A DNA stretch of 64,000 nt from Niallia alba. Its GTDB lineage: Bacteria > Bacillota > Bacilli > Bacillales > Cytobacillaceae. The stretch's first letter is position 1, and each line of letters starts with the position of its first letter. Positions 10,611 to 18,401 of this stretch are shown here, one piece after another. A model generated the notes under the pieces. That model was not told where the DNA came from. It saw nothing but the letters and a program-made list of their open reading frames with translations, and did no database searches. The translations under genes and the position numbers were made by a program. Location: positions 3,636,001 to 3,700,000 of the forward strand of contig NZ_JABBPK010000001.1 in the NCBI RefSeq assembly GCF_012933555.1, written 5' to 3'.

Positions 10611-10808
10611 AGGTTCTTTTCTTAAAGTTTGTTTCTATTAACCTGCAGCCTGAATACACATCACTTCCCGTGAGGAGAGCGGAGAGTCTTCAGGATTTCA
10701 CTCATACTGCTCGCTAATTCCGTGGCGTCTACGTGTATCCAGGCTGCTCCGTATTACTTTTTAAAATTTTTCTATTTTCAGCACAATAATCTTTTGAAAC
10801 CAGCTTTT
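10611..10808. repeat. R3-type dispersed repeat
   Basis: The core has GCAGCCTGAATACACAT and the inverted counterpart CGTGTATCCAGGCTGC, with outer arms TTCTTTTCTTAAAGTTTGTT and AATAATCTTTTGAAACCAGC. It fills the gap between the lipoprotein and YesL-like genes. Confidence 0.7.
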
Positions 10809-10853
10809 TAGCAAGAGCCGATTGTTAGAAGATATCTCATCCATCATTATTAC

Positions 10854-12479
10854 TTAGTTATTTTTCTTGTATTCTTGATACGTTTTGTTTGCTGTATCTA
10901 CATATTGATCTAAGCCTTGACTTTGTAGCTCTTTTACAAAAGCATCAAATTCACTTAAATCACGAGTACCTAAAATAAACTTTAATGTGTTTTGGTTTGT
11001 ATAATCTTTTAATGGTGTACTTTGTAATGTTGCCTTTTCTCTATCTTCAATAGAATAAGGAATTAATGGGTCTGTTGGAATTGGTGTTTTGACTGCTTTC
11101 ATATCATTTTGGAACTTAATCTCTTCTTCACTCATCATGGAATGAAGCAAGTCTGTTGTTCCACCATAAGCAAAAACCCCGCCAGAGAAACCATAGTCAA
11201 CACGTAAATCCTGTGTTCCATTCGGATTTAAACCATTGTAATTGATATCATCTGTTAATTTTCTTTCTCCATCTTCCTTCGTGAACGTTGTTCCTTCTAC
11301 TCCCCATTTAGTAAATTCTTGCCCTTCATCACTGTAATATAACCAGTCAATAAACTGAAGAATTGCTTCGAAGTTTTCGCTTTCTTTAATTTTCGAAGTA
11401 ATCATCACGCCGTTTTCTAACCTAGATCCTGACATTAATTGGCCAGCAGGACCACCAGGAACAGTAATTTTTGAAATAGCGTAGTTTCCTTTACCTAATG
11501 TTTTATCCATATCCACACGATGTAAGTTAATTGTCTGAGAGTTTCCATTTATAATGAATGATTTACCAGTTACAAATTTCTGTACAGCTTGATCATCGCT
11601 TTGTGTGAAACTTTCTTCGTCTAACAAGCCTTCTTCCACTAACTTGTGAAAGTAAGTAAGCATTTCTTTATAGCCATCTGTTGTTGCTGCATAAACGAAT
11701 TCATCTGCATCTTGATCATAAGACAAGCCGTTTCCGAATCCCCATCCAGCTTTCGTTCCAAAACCTGTTGCTGCAATATTCAGTGTACTATTAAACGTAA
11801 AGCGGTCAGAGAAAGGAAATGAATCTGGATATACTTCTTTCAATTTCTTCATTGATGTATACAGCTCATCCCATGTTGTTGGAATAGCAATGTTATTTTC
11901 TTCAAAGATATCTGTTCTTACAATTAACGTATAATCTGGCCAAACCTCTTCATGTAAACCTGGAAGTACATAGAATTTCCCATCATTTTGACGTAAAGTA
12001 TCTAATTCAGAATCCATATTCCATTTTTCTACTTTTTCTTTGAAATGAGGCATTTTATCAATGTAATCGCTTACCGGAAGTGCCGCACCAGATGCTACAA
12101 AAGCAGATTCTTCTCCTGGGTATGTTTTTGGAATAACAATTGGTGCATCCCCTGAACTAATTAACAAACTTCTTTTTTGTGTGTAATCACTCATTGGAAC
12201 AATAGTTGGCTTTAATGTAACACCTGTGATTTCTTTAATCTTATCCCATAATAGCCAATCTTCTTTATATGGATATGTTGGCTGATCCATATATAAAATA
12301 GATAAATCAAATGGCTCAGTTGCTTTAAATGTGTCCCCTGCATTATAAGATTCCATTGCCCCTTTTGTCGATACTTCTGCCTCTTTACTTGTTGATTCTT
12401 CATTCGAACAAGCTACAGCAATAAGTACTAACATCATCAAACCTAGAAATAGCCCAACCTTTTTACAACTTTCTTTCAT
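10854..12479 (-). CDS. lplA: Sugar ABC transporter substrate-binding lipoprotein (LplA/AguE-like)
   Basis: A 541-residue extracellular solute-binding protein of family 1. It has a lipoprotein signal peptide: a Lys-rich start, the hydrophobic LFLGLMMLVLIA and the lipidation Cys24 in AVACSNEE. The large size (over 500) and the YLDPSYTQ-like layout match the LplA/YtcQ group, whose members bind oligosaccharides of uronic acids or plant glycans. In this cluster the likely ligand is (methyl)glucurono-xylo-oligosaccharide, an inference from GH67 and uxuA downstream. It follows its two permeases in the operon. No ATPase gene accompanies it, as is usual for MsmX-dependent importers. Confidence 0.85.
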   Translation of the reverse strand: MKESCKKVGLFLGLMMLVLIAVACSNEESTSKEAEVSTKGAMESYNAGDTFKATEPFDLSILYMDQPTYPYKEDWLLWDKIKEITGVTLKPTIVPMSDYTQKRSLLISSGDAPIVIPKTYPGEESAFVASGAALPVSDYIDKMPHFKEKVEKWNMDSELDTLRQNDGKFYVLPGLHEEVWPDYTLIVRTDIFEENNIAIPTTWDELYTSMKKLKEVYPDSFPFSDRFTFNSTLNIAATGFGTKAGWGFGNGLSYDQDADEFVYAATTDGYKEMLTYFHKLVEEGLLDEESFTQSDDQAVQKFVTGKSFIINGNSQTINLHRVDMDKTLGKGNYAISKITVPGGPAGQLMSGSRLENGVMITSKIKESENFEAILQFIDWLYYSDEGQEFTKWGVEGTTFTKEDGERKLTDDINYNGLNPNGTQDLRVDYGFSGGVFAYGGTTDLLHSMMSEEEIKFQNDMKAVKTPIPTDPLIPYSIEDREKATLQSTPLKDYTNQNTLKFILGTRDLSEFDAFVKELQSQGLDQYVDTANKTYQEYKKNN

Positions 12480-12606
12480 AGTATTTCCTCCCCTTATATA
12501 TATAGGAAAAGCGTAAAGTCGTTTTTCACTAAAAGCAGGCGTATAGAAGGAATCCTTAGGAAAAACAACTACGCTGAACTCCTGTTACTATTAAGGTCCT
12601 ATTTTA

Positions 12607-13476
12607 TTACTTAATAGAACCTAACATTACGCCAGAAACAAAGTACTTTTGTACAAATGGATACACCGTTAATATTGGCAAAATCGTTAATACCATTGTT
12701 ACCGACTTAATATTTGCAGAGATTTGTGTTAAGTTGTCGGCTGATGTTGCACCAGCTGACATGCCACTAGTTGTTCCCGCAATCATATTTCGTAGATAGA
12801 TAGTAACTGGAAATAATTCTTTTTTATCTAAATAAATGAAAGCACTGAACCAAGAATTCCAATATGCCACTGCATAAAATAACACCATCGTGGCAATTAC
12901 AGCTTTACTTAATGGCAATACAATTTTTAATAGAATGCCATACGTGTTTAAACCATCAATAGCTGCTGCCTCTTCAAGTTCCTCAGGCATATTTTCAAAA
13001 AAAGATTTCATAATCAGCATATTATAAATACTAATAGCACCTGGGATAACAATTGCCCACATAGTATTAGCGAATCCTAATGCGTTGATTAAAACATAGT
13101 TTGGAATTAAGCCTCCGTTAAAGAACATCGTAAATACAGCAAATACTGTTAAAAACCTGCGTCCTACTAATCTTCTTTTTGAAAGTGCATAGGCAAATAT
13201 TGTCGTCAAAAACATGGAAATGATTGTACCTACCACTGTATACACAACTGTGTTTTTATAATTAATCCAAAACATCGTATCAGAAAGAACCTTCTGATAG
13301 GTTTCTACATTAAATCCCTTTGGAAACAAATTTACCTGTCCTGAATTGATATAAGACTCACTACTAAAAGACTGTGCAACTACATTTATAAATGGATATA
13401 ACGTACAAAATATAATAATTAATAGAATACATACATTAAAGACTTTAAAGATTTTGTATTGCTTCGATTCTTTCAT
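12607..13476 (-). CDS. lplC: ABC transporter permease, CUT1 type (LplC/YtcP-like)
   Basis: A 289-residue integral membrane protein with six predicted helices. The EAA loop reads EEAAAIDGLNTYGILLKIVLP and contacts the ATPase. The C-terminal YFVSGVMLGSIK is typical of the LplC/YtcP subgroup. It pairs with the upstream permease (13489-14451), with 12 bases between the two. Import specificity is inferred from the glucuronoxylan genes nearby. Confidence 0.88.
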   Translation of the reverse strand: MKESKQYKIFKVFNVCILLIIIFCTLYPFINVVAQSFSSESYINSGQVNLFPKGFNVETYQKVLSDTMFWINYKNTVVYTVVGTIISMFLTTIFAYALSKRRLVGRRFLTVFAVFTMFFNGGLIPNYVLINALGFANTMWAIVIPGAISIYNMLIMKSFFENMPEELEEAAAIDGLNTYGILLKIVLPLSKAVIATMVLFYAVAYWNSWFSAFIYLDKKELFPVTIYLRNMIAGTTSGMSAGATSADNLTQISANIKSVTMVLTILPILTVYPFVQKYFVSGVMLGSIK

Positions 13477-13488
13477 CTAATCTCCCCC

Positions 13489-14451
13489 CTACCATAAACT
13501 TCTTTCAGTTAGTTTTCTCGATATGCTATTCGCTGTTAACACAAGCACTAAGCCTATTATGGATTCAAATAACCCAATAGCAGCCGCATAACTAAAATTA
13601 TTTGATTCTAAACCAACACGGTATAGATATGTTGAAATAACATCTGAAGTTTCATAGGTTAAAGGATTGTAAATCAATAAGATCTTTTCAAAGCCAATCG
13701 CTAGGAAACTACCAATATTCAAAATTAGGAGTGTAACAATTGTCGGCAATATACCTGGAATGGTAATATGCCAGGTTTGTTTCCAGCGGTTAGCACCATC
13801 TATCTTTGCTGCTTCATATAAAGAATCATCAATAGTCGTTAGGGCAGCCAAGTAAAGAATCGCTCCCCATCCCATTCCTTGCCATACTTCCGATGTAACA
13901 TAAATTGTCCTAAACCAGTCTGGACTTTGAATAAAGCTTATTTTTTCTCCTGTAAAAAACTCTACTATCGCATTAATGGAACCGTTTAATGCAGTCAATT
14001 GTAAAATCATTCCAGCTATGATAACAATAGATAAAAAATGCGGTAAATAGGAAGCTGTTTGTACAAATTTCTTGAATTTTTTCGACTTTATTTCATTTAA
14101 AAGAAGAGCAAAAATAATTGGCATCGGAAAACAAAACAGTAAAGTTATTCCGCCTAGAATGAGGGTGTTTTTAAATACATTCCAAAATACCGGGTCGTTA
14201 ATAAACATCTCAAAATAATATAAGCCTACCCATTGTTCGCCATACATTTTTCCGCCTGGCATATACCTTCTGAAAGCGATAACATTTCCAAGCATTGGAC
14301 CATATTTAAAAATTAATAAATAGATGAGTGGTAAAACCAACAAGGAATATAGCTGCCAATCTTTCCGTATAGCAGTTAACGTTGTTTTAAATCTACTTCT
14401 TTTTGTCTTTATTGTCTTATTTACTTGTGATTGAACGACTTCTGTTTCCAT
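13489..14451 (-). CDS. lplB: ABC transporter permease, CUT1 type (LplB/YteP-like)
   Basis: A 320-residue membrane protein with a cytoplasmic N-terminus of about 30 residues, six helices and an EAA loop YEAAKIDGANRWKQTWHITIP. It is the first transporter gene of the downstream block and is preceded by a 332-base leader with a cre-like site and a palindrome. The start ATG at 14451 follows GGGGGG. It forms the membrane channel with the LplC-like protein. Confidence 0.88.
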   Translation of the reverse strand: METEVVQSQVNKTIKTKRSRFKTTLTAIRKDWQLYSLLVLPLIYLLIFKYGPMLGNVIAFRRYMPGGKMYGEQWVGLYYFEMFINDPVFWNVFKNTLILGGITLLFCFPMPIIFALLLNEIKSKKFKKFVQTASYLPHFLSIVIIAGMILQLTALNGSINAIVEFFTGEKISFIQSPDWFRTIYVTSEVWQGMGWGAILYLAALTTIDDSLYEAAKIDGANRWKQTWHITIPGILPTIVTLLILNIGSFLAIGFEKILLIYNPLTYETSDVISTYLYRVGLESNNFSYAAAIGLFESIIGLVLVLTANSISRKLTERSLW

Positions 14452-14572
14452 GAGAACCCCCCGTTTCTGTTTAATAGTGACACACCAGTCGTTTGCTGAT
14501 TCATTGAATAGCAGCTAGCAGACTGTTATAAAGCAAAGCTTCACTTAAATGAATGAAGCGAAATACACTACT

Positions 14573-14586
14573 TTAAAGCGCTTACC
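14573..14586. promoter_or_regulatory. Candidate catabolite-responsive element (cre) upstream of lplB
   Basis: TTAAAGCGCTTACC fits the CcpA cre consensus (TGWAARCGYTWNCW) except for the second base. It lies 122 bases upstream of the lplB start and would let glucose repress the glucuronoxylan importer. Confidence 0.55.
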
Positions 14587-14742
14587 CAACAAAACTAAGA
14601 AGCTCTATTACAAAATTAAAAAAAGATAATATAAATAAGTTTATGATTGATTGCAAAGTCGATTTAAATTGGAGTGATGGTAATGAAAAGAATAAATGTT
14701 AATCAGGTTGTGAAATGCGGATTTTTTGTTCATTCAGTTTAA

Positions 14743-14756
14743 CCATACTAGTATGG
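14743..14756. promoter_or_regulatory. Perfect 14-bp palindrome, possible operator before lplB
   Basis: CCATACTAGTATGG lies 27 bases beyond the Nif3-like stop. On the minus strand it overlaps a weak promoter (TTGTCG, 17 bases, TATGGT). The shape suits a GntR- or LacI-type uronate regulator, which is not encoded in this window. The function is inference. Confidence 0.4.
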
Positions 14757-14783
14757 TAGATTATCGACAAAAACTTTTCTTGT

Positions 14784-15575
14784 TTAAAGAATCTGAAACA
14801 GTGGATCCTCTTTCAAGTAATGTACAGGAATATGTGGAAATTCAGCTTTCACTATAGATGTTAGATATTCCATGCCTGGTTCTTCACTAACAGCATGACC
14901 AATCAAAATTATTGCCCTCTTTTTCCCTTGGTAAATAGCATCTCTTACATACTCAGGTGACTCCCATTCTGGACCTTCGCCTGCTATAATTAGATCTAAA
15001 TGGTGCTGTTGGAATAAAGGAATTACCAATTCTCCTCCACCACGATAGCCTGCAAGTAATCCTATCTTTTGACATTGCATGGACAAATCGCCTACAATTC
15101 TTACAAAAGGCGCACCAAGCTTCGCTTTTACATACGTTGCTATTTCCCCAACCGTTTTTTGCGGTATCGTTAAAGTTGTTGCTGTTGGTTGATGCTTTTC
15201 GATATATTCTCTCCATTCAAGCTTATGGATTAAACCTAGCATTATTCCGTCTGGGTCATAGCGATGAAAATAATCATGAAAGCGAAAAATAGTGACATTC
15301 GACTCTTCTATTAATCGGAGCTTTGCCATGCATATAGGATCGTTCGCATATTTGTCTTTCCAATTTGCATGACTGTAAAAAGGACCTTCATGGGTAATGA
15401 TCAAATTAGCTTTAAGTGAAATTGCCTTTTCTAATACTTCTTGCGTTAGCATGAATGCGATTACAATTCCTGTCACATCAATATGAGGTGATCCTTTTAT
15501 TAGTACATCTGTTGTTGATTCAAACTTTCTTGCGGGCTCGATTAGTTTTTCTACTACTCTTTGAACACTCGTCAT
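14784..15575 (-). CDS. Nif3-like dinuclear metal centre protein
   Basis: A 263-residue protein of the Nif3/YqfO family, with the metal-ligand segments IITHEGPFY near residue 60 and LIGHAVSEEPG near 230. It lacks the inserted PII-like domain of longer YqfO proteins. Members often sit in sugar operons, but their reaction is not established. The ATG start follows GAGGGGGAG. It is the first gene of the downstream xylan block; its natural promoter appears to be at 17437-17477, now separated from it by IS copy B, whose end lies 23 bases before the start. Confidence 0.8.
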   Translation of the reverse strand: MTSVQRVVEKLIEPARKFESTTDVLIKGSPHIDVTGIVIAFMLTQEVLEKAISLKANLIITHEGPFYSHANWKDKYANDPICMAKLRLIEESNVTIFRFHDYFHRYDPDGIMLGLIHKLEWREYIEKHQPTATTLTIPQKTVGEIATYVKAKLGAPFVRIVGDLSMQCQKIGLLAGYRGGGELVIPLFQQHHLDLIIAGEGPEWESPEYVRDAIYQGKKRAIILIGHAVSEEPGMEYLTSIVKAEFPHIPVHYLKEDPLFQIL

Positions 15576-15590
15576 TTTATCTCCCCCTCA

Positions 15591-15598
15591 AGTTAATC
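15591..15598. repeat. 8-bp target-site duplication of IS copy B
   Basis: AGTTAATC at 15591-15598 is repeated exactly at 17427-17434, flanking the second insertion sequence. Confidence 0.92.
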
Positions 15599-15740
15599 CG
15601 TATTGTCAAAACTTTATATAGAAATAGGCTATTATATCCTATAATAGAGGGCTTTTTGAGCAAAAAAATTGCCACCCCCTGAATTCTAAGGATAATTGAG
15701 GTTACCACACACCCAACAACCTAGAATAGGAAGTGACAAA

Positions 15741-17177
15741 TTGTACCCTCAAATTATAACCTATTTACTTACTTTTATTAAGTACCAAGATCAGGTTATT
15801 CGAACATTATTAACTCTTTTGATTGGGAAAAGTATGTTTGATAAACCTGTAGAAAAACCTGTAAATAAGCCTTATCGAAAACTACAGGTAGACGACCTCC
15901 CAATCATCGAAACCCTACAAAAGTTTGATTATAAACTTCTTTTGAATGAGTATCAGGAGAAAAATGGGAAACCCCTTAAACCTGTTCGAAGACACTCAAA
16001 TTCAAAAACAACTGTTCCTTCCAGCATAAAATGTCCAAAGTGTGGTGCTCCATCTGATTTTCTTTATGCAAATAACGGAGACAAGGGACAGTATCAATGC
16101 AAGGTGTGTACATGTTTGTTTAACCAAAAAAATCATTATTCAAAAGAGGCAATTTTAAAATGTCCTCACTGTGCTAAAACGCTTGAAAAGGTCAAAGAGA
16201 GAAAAGATTTCGATGTATTCAAGTGTAAAAACAACGACTGTTCTTATTACCAAAAGAAACAAAATGGACTATCTTCAAAAGAGAAAAAACAGTTTAAAAA
16301 GGATCCACAGGCATTTAAAATGCGTTATATTTTCCGTCAGTTTCGTATCGATTACCAACCCTTATCGAAGCGTTCACCTCAGAAACCAAAGTTAGATTTA
16401 TCAAGACTATATGTGTCGCCACATACATTGGGACTGATTTTGACCTACCATGTGAACTATGGGTTGTCAGCCCGTAAAACAGCTGCACTCATGAAGGATG
16501 TACATGGTGTATCCATCTCCCACCAAAGCATTTTGAATTACGAAAATAGCGTAGCACTGATGCTTAAACCTTATGTGGACCATTATCCTTATGAGCTTTC
16601 TGATCAATTCTGTGGAGACGAGACCTACATTCGAGTGAAAGGTCGCTGGCATTATTTATTCTTCTTTTTTGATGCCGTAAAAAAGATTATTCTGTCTTAT
16701 CCTGTTTCTCCTAATCGAGATACTCAGTCAGCCATTCTGGCTATCGATGAGGTTCTTCTAAAGATGAAGGAAATCCCTAAAAACCTCACGTTTATTGTAG
16801 ATGGCAATCCGATTTACCTATTAGCCCAACATTTCTTTGCCCAACATGATATTTCGTTTGATGTGAAGCAAGTCATTGGATTAACCAACGAAGATCCAGT
16901 ATCAACAGAATACCGACCACTCAAGCAAATTATTGAACGACTCAATCGAACGTTTAAAGGAAATTATCGCTCGACTCATGGGTTTGGATCTGATCATGGA
17001 TCTGTTTCTTTCGTCACTTTGTTTGTCGCATACTTTAACTTTCTACGGCCTCATTCAGCCTTAGAAGGAAAAGTACCTGTGATTCATCCAGAGTTACTTC
17101 AGCTTCCCAATATGCCAGCAAGATGGACTAAGCTAATTGGATTAGCTCAAGATTGGATTATAGAACAAACAACCTAG
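15741..17177 (+). CDS. DDE transposase with N-terminal zinc ribbons (IS copy B)
   Basis: About 478 residues starting at TTG 15741, which follows GGAAG at the same spacing as in copy A; an upstream in-frame start at 15696 is less likely. It has the same domain order: two Cys4-type ribbons (CPKCG...CKVC and CPHC...CKNNDC), GLSARKTAALM, and the DDE residues in GDETYIRV, IVDGNP and KQIIERLNRT. The frame is complete. Differences from copy A cluster in the N-terminal half, while the catalytic core is almost unchanged, which indicates that both were kept under selection for transposition. Confidence 0.88.
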   Translation: MYPQIITYLLTFIKYQDQVIRTLLTLLIGKSMFDKPVEKPVNKPYRKLQVDDLPIIETLQKFDYKLLLNEYQEKNGKPLKPVRRHSNSKTTVPSSIKCPKCGAPSDFLYANNGDKGQYQCKVCTCLFNQKNHYSKEAILKCPHCAKTLEKVKERKDFDVFKCKNNDCSYYQKKQNGLSSKEKKQFKKDPQAFKMRYIFRQFRIDYQPLSKRSPQKPKLDLSRLYVSPHTLGLILTYHVNYGLSARKTAALMKDVHGVSISHQSILNYENSVALMLKPYVDHYPYELSDQFCGDETYIRVKGRWHYLFFFFDAVKKIILSYPVSPNRDTQSAILAIDEVLLKMKEIPKNLTFIVDGNPIYLLAQHFFAQHDISFDVKQVIGLTNEDPVSTEYRPLKQIIERLNRTFKGNYRSTHGFGSDHGSVSFVTLFVAYFNFLRPHSALEGKVPVIHPELLQLPNMPARWTKLIGLAQDWIIEQTT

Positions 17178-17203
17178 CTTTTGTTTAGCTGAGCCCTGAA
17201 CCA

Positions 17204-17353
17204 GCAATCGGCGGAGCGAACTCTTGACAAACCGAACTTGCCAATGGTTTAAAATGGAAAAAATCAAGGGCTTATTTGGCATGCCTTCTTTTGTCCCCTT
17301 CGCCCTTGATAACCTGAATTCAAACCATTGGTGTGTTTGTCAAGAGCGATTGC
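17204..17353. other. Conserved 150-nt hairpin region in IS copy B
   Basis: Stems match copy A: GCAATCG/CGATTGC, CTCTTGACAAAC/GTTTGTCAAGAG, and GCCAATGGTTT with AAACCATTGGT, where a C-to-T change leaves a G-U pair. The inner stem ATCAAGGGC/GCCCTTGAT is longer than in copy A. An ATG here opens a short frame that is not conserved in copy A. Confidence 0.75.
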
Positions 17354-17436
17354 GAGCCTCTCCACTTCAAAAAGGAAAGAAGAAAAAGACTTCAGGTTAC
17401 TTTTTCATAGAAGTTTTGACACTACCAGTTAATCAA

Positions 17437-17477
17437 ATTATACCATGCCAAAGTTTGTTTATTCAATATACAAACTA
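17437..17477 (-). promoter_or_regulatory. Promoter with palindromic XylR-like operator, separated from its operon by IS copy B
   Basis: On the minus strand TTGAAT, 18 bases and TATAAT (-10 at 17437-17442) form a good sigma-A promoter. Its -35 lies inside a 25-bp palindrome at 17452-17476 with half sites AGTTTGT/ACAAACT and TATT/AATA. The predicted start falls near 17430, within the IS target duplication. Bacillus XylR operators have similar AGTTTGT half sites but shorter spacing, so the assignment to XylR is inference. A near copy is at 26572-26596. Confidence 0.7.
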
Positions 17478-17527
17478 TTTTTTTTTACAACTTTTACTAT
17501 TATTTTTTCTAATTATCGATTCTACTC

Positions 17528-18163
17528 TTATTCTGTGATCACTTTATTTGTTTTTAGTTTCTGCACACGCTGAAAAATGAGAATACTACTTGACATTAGT
17601 ATGAAAGCTATAGAAACGCCACTAAAAAATGGAAGAAGACCAGGTATATAGAATAATAGAAACATATCTGCTGCTAATCCAAGGATCGCTAGCATTAATA
17701 TGTGGATATTTAAAACTCCTAGAAAAAAGGAGTATTTAAAGTAGTCAAAAAACTTTAGCTCGTAATGTACGTAAACAGGAAAGAAGAATAAAACGGTAAT
17801 AAGGTATAAACAAGAAATCAATAGCAATATACTTGTTGCAACAATACGGATTATCCCATCTAAATTTAAAATAAGATAGTAATCTACATACAACATTATT
17901 CCAGCCATTACAAATACTAAACCAAAACTATTGCTCTTGATAAATTCACTTTTATAGACGGAGAAGAATGTTTTCCAGATGGGAACTTCCGTTTCTTTCA
18001 TAAACCATTTTCGGACAACAGTAAATAGTGCTGCTGTTGCTGGCATAAAGCCCAATAGGATAAGACCACTGACTGTGAACATTATCCACAGTAAATTAAT
18101 ATAAGCTAGCTTCATAATCCATTCACAAATGGTATATAACTTCCCCATTGGTTTTGTTGACAT
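17528..18163 (-). CDS. DUF624 / YesL-like membrane protein
   Basis: A 211-residue protein with about five hydrophobic segments and the N-terminal WIMKLAYINLLWIMFTVSG typical of YesL (DUF624). It is the last gene of the upstream xylan block, after GH52, from which an R2 repeat separates it. Function unknown; the family tracks with CUT1-type importers and YesM/YesN regulators. The start ATG is followed by STKPMGKLY, and AGAGGGGAT lies upstream. Confidence 0.78.
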   Translation of the reverse strand: MSTKPMGKLYTICEWIMKLAYINLLWIMFTVSGLILLGFMPATAALFTVVRKWFMKETEVPIWKTFFSVYKSEFIKSNSFGLVFVMAGIMLYVDYYLILNLDGIIRIVATSILLLISCLYLITVLFFFPVYVHYELKFFDYFKYSFFLGVLNIHILMLAILGLAADMFLLFYIPGLLPFFSGVSIAFILMSSSILIFQRVQKLKTNKVITE

Positions 18164-18225
18164 GCTTATCCCCTCTACTTTCTTCTTTCCTTCTAGCCTA
18201 TTTTCTGACTTATTTTTAAATTACT

Positions 18226-18381
18226 ATAAAGAAAACTTCCATCAGTAGGGATCTTTTCTCATCCCCCACTGATGGTTAGTTGTACTTATCAGACTTTTAA
18301 GAGAGAGTTTCATCACAAAGGCTTCCTCCATTTTCCGCAGCTTAATCTGAAGGTTTTCACTACCCGTTAAGAGCGGAAATA
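18226..18381 (+). repeat. R2 structured repeat
   Basis: It starts ATAAAGAAAACTTCCATCAG, contains CCCCCACTGATGGTTAGTTG and ends CCCGTTAAGAGCGGAAA. It fills the gap between GH52 and the YesL-like gene and is oriented opposite to them. Confidence 0.8.
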
Positions 18382-18401
18382 CACTATCTGAAAAGGGGCT
18401 T

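Larger units (their letters stand above)
15599..17426 (+). mobile_element. Insertion sequence copy B (same family as copy A)
   Basis: The element is 1828 bp. The left end is CGTATTGTCAAAACT and the right end, read inward, is GGTAGTGTCAAAACTTC. It is flanked by the exact duplication AGTTAATC. The gene layout and the noncoding 150-nt hairpin region are the same as in copy A, but the sequences differ at many positions, so both probably arrived independently. It lies at the predicted transcription start of the Nif3/lplB block. Confidence 0.93.

Noticed and set aside
2195-17426. Composite transposon made by the two IS copies in direct orientation, carrying the glucuronoxylan genes
   Set aside because: Each IS copy has its own matching 8-bp duplication (ACTAACAG and AGTTAATC), and the outer flanks do not match each other. 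The two insertions are independent.
17224-17538. A small protein gene in the right part of IS copy B
   Set aside because: The frame starts inside the conserved hairpin region, runs over the IS end and target duplication into unrelated DNA, and is not open in copy A.
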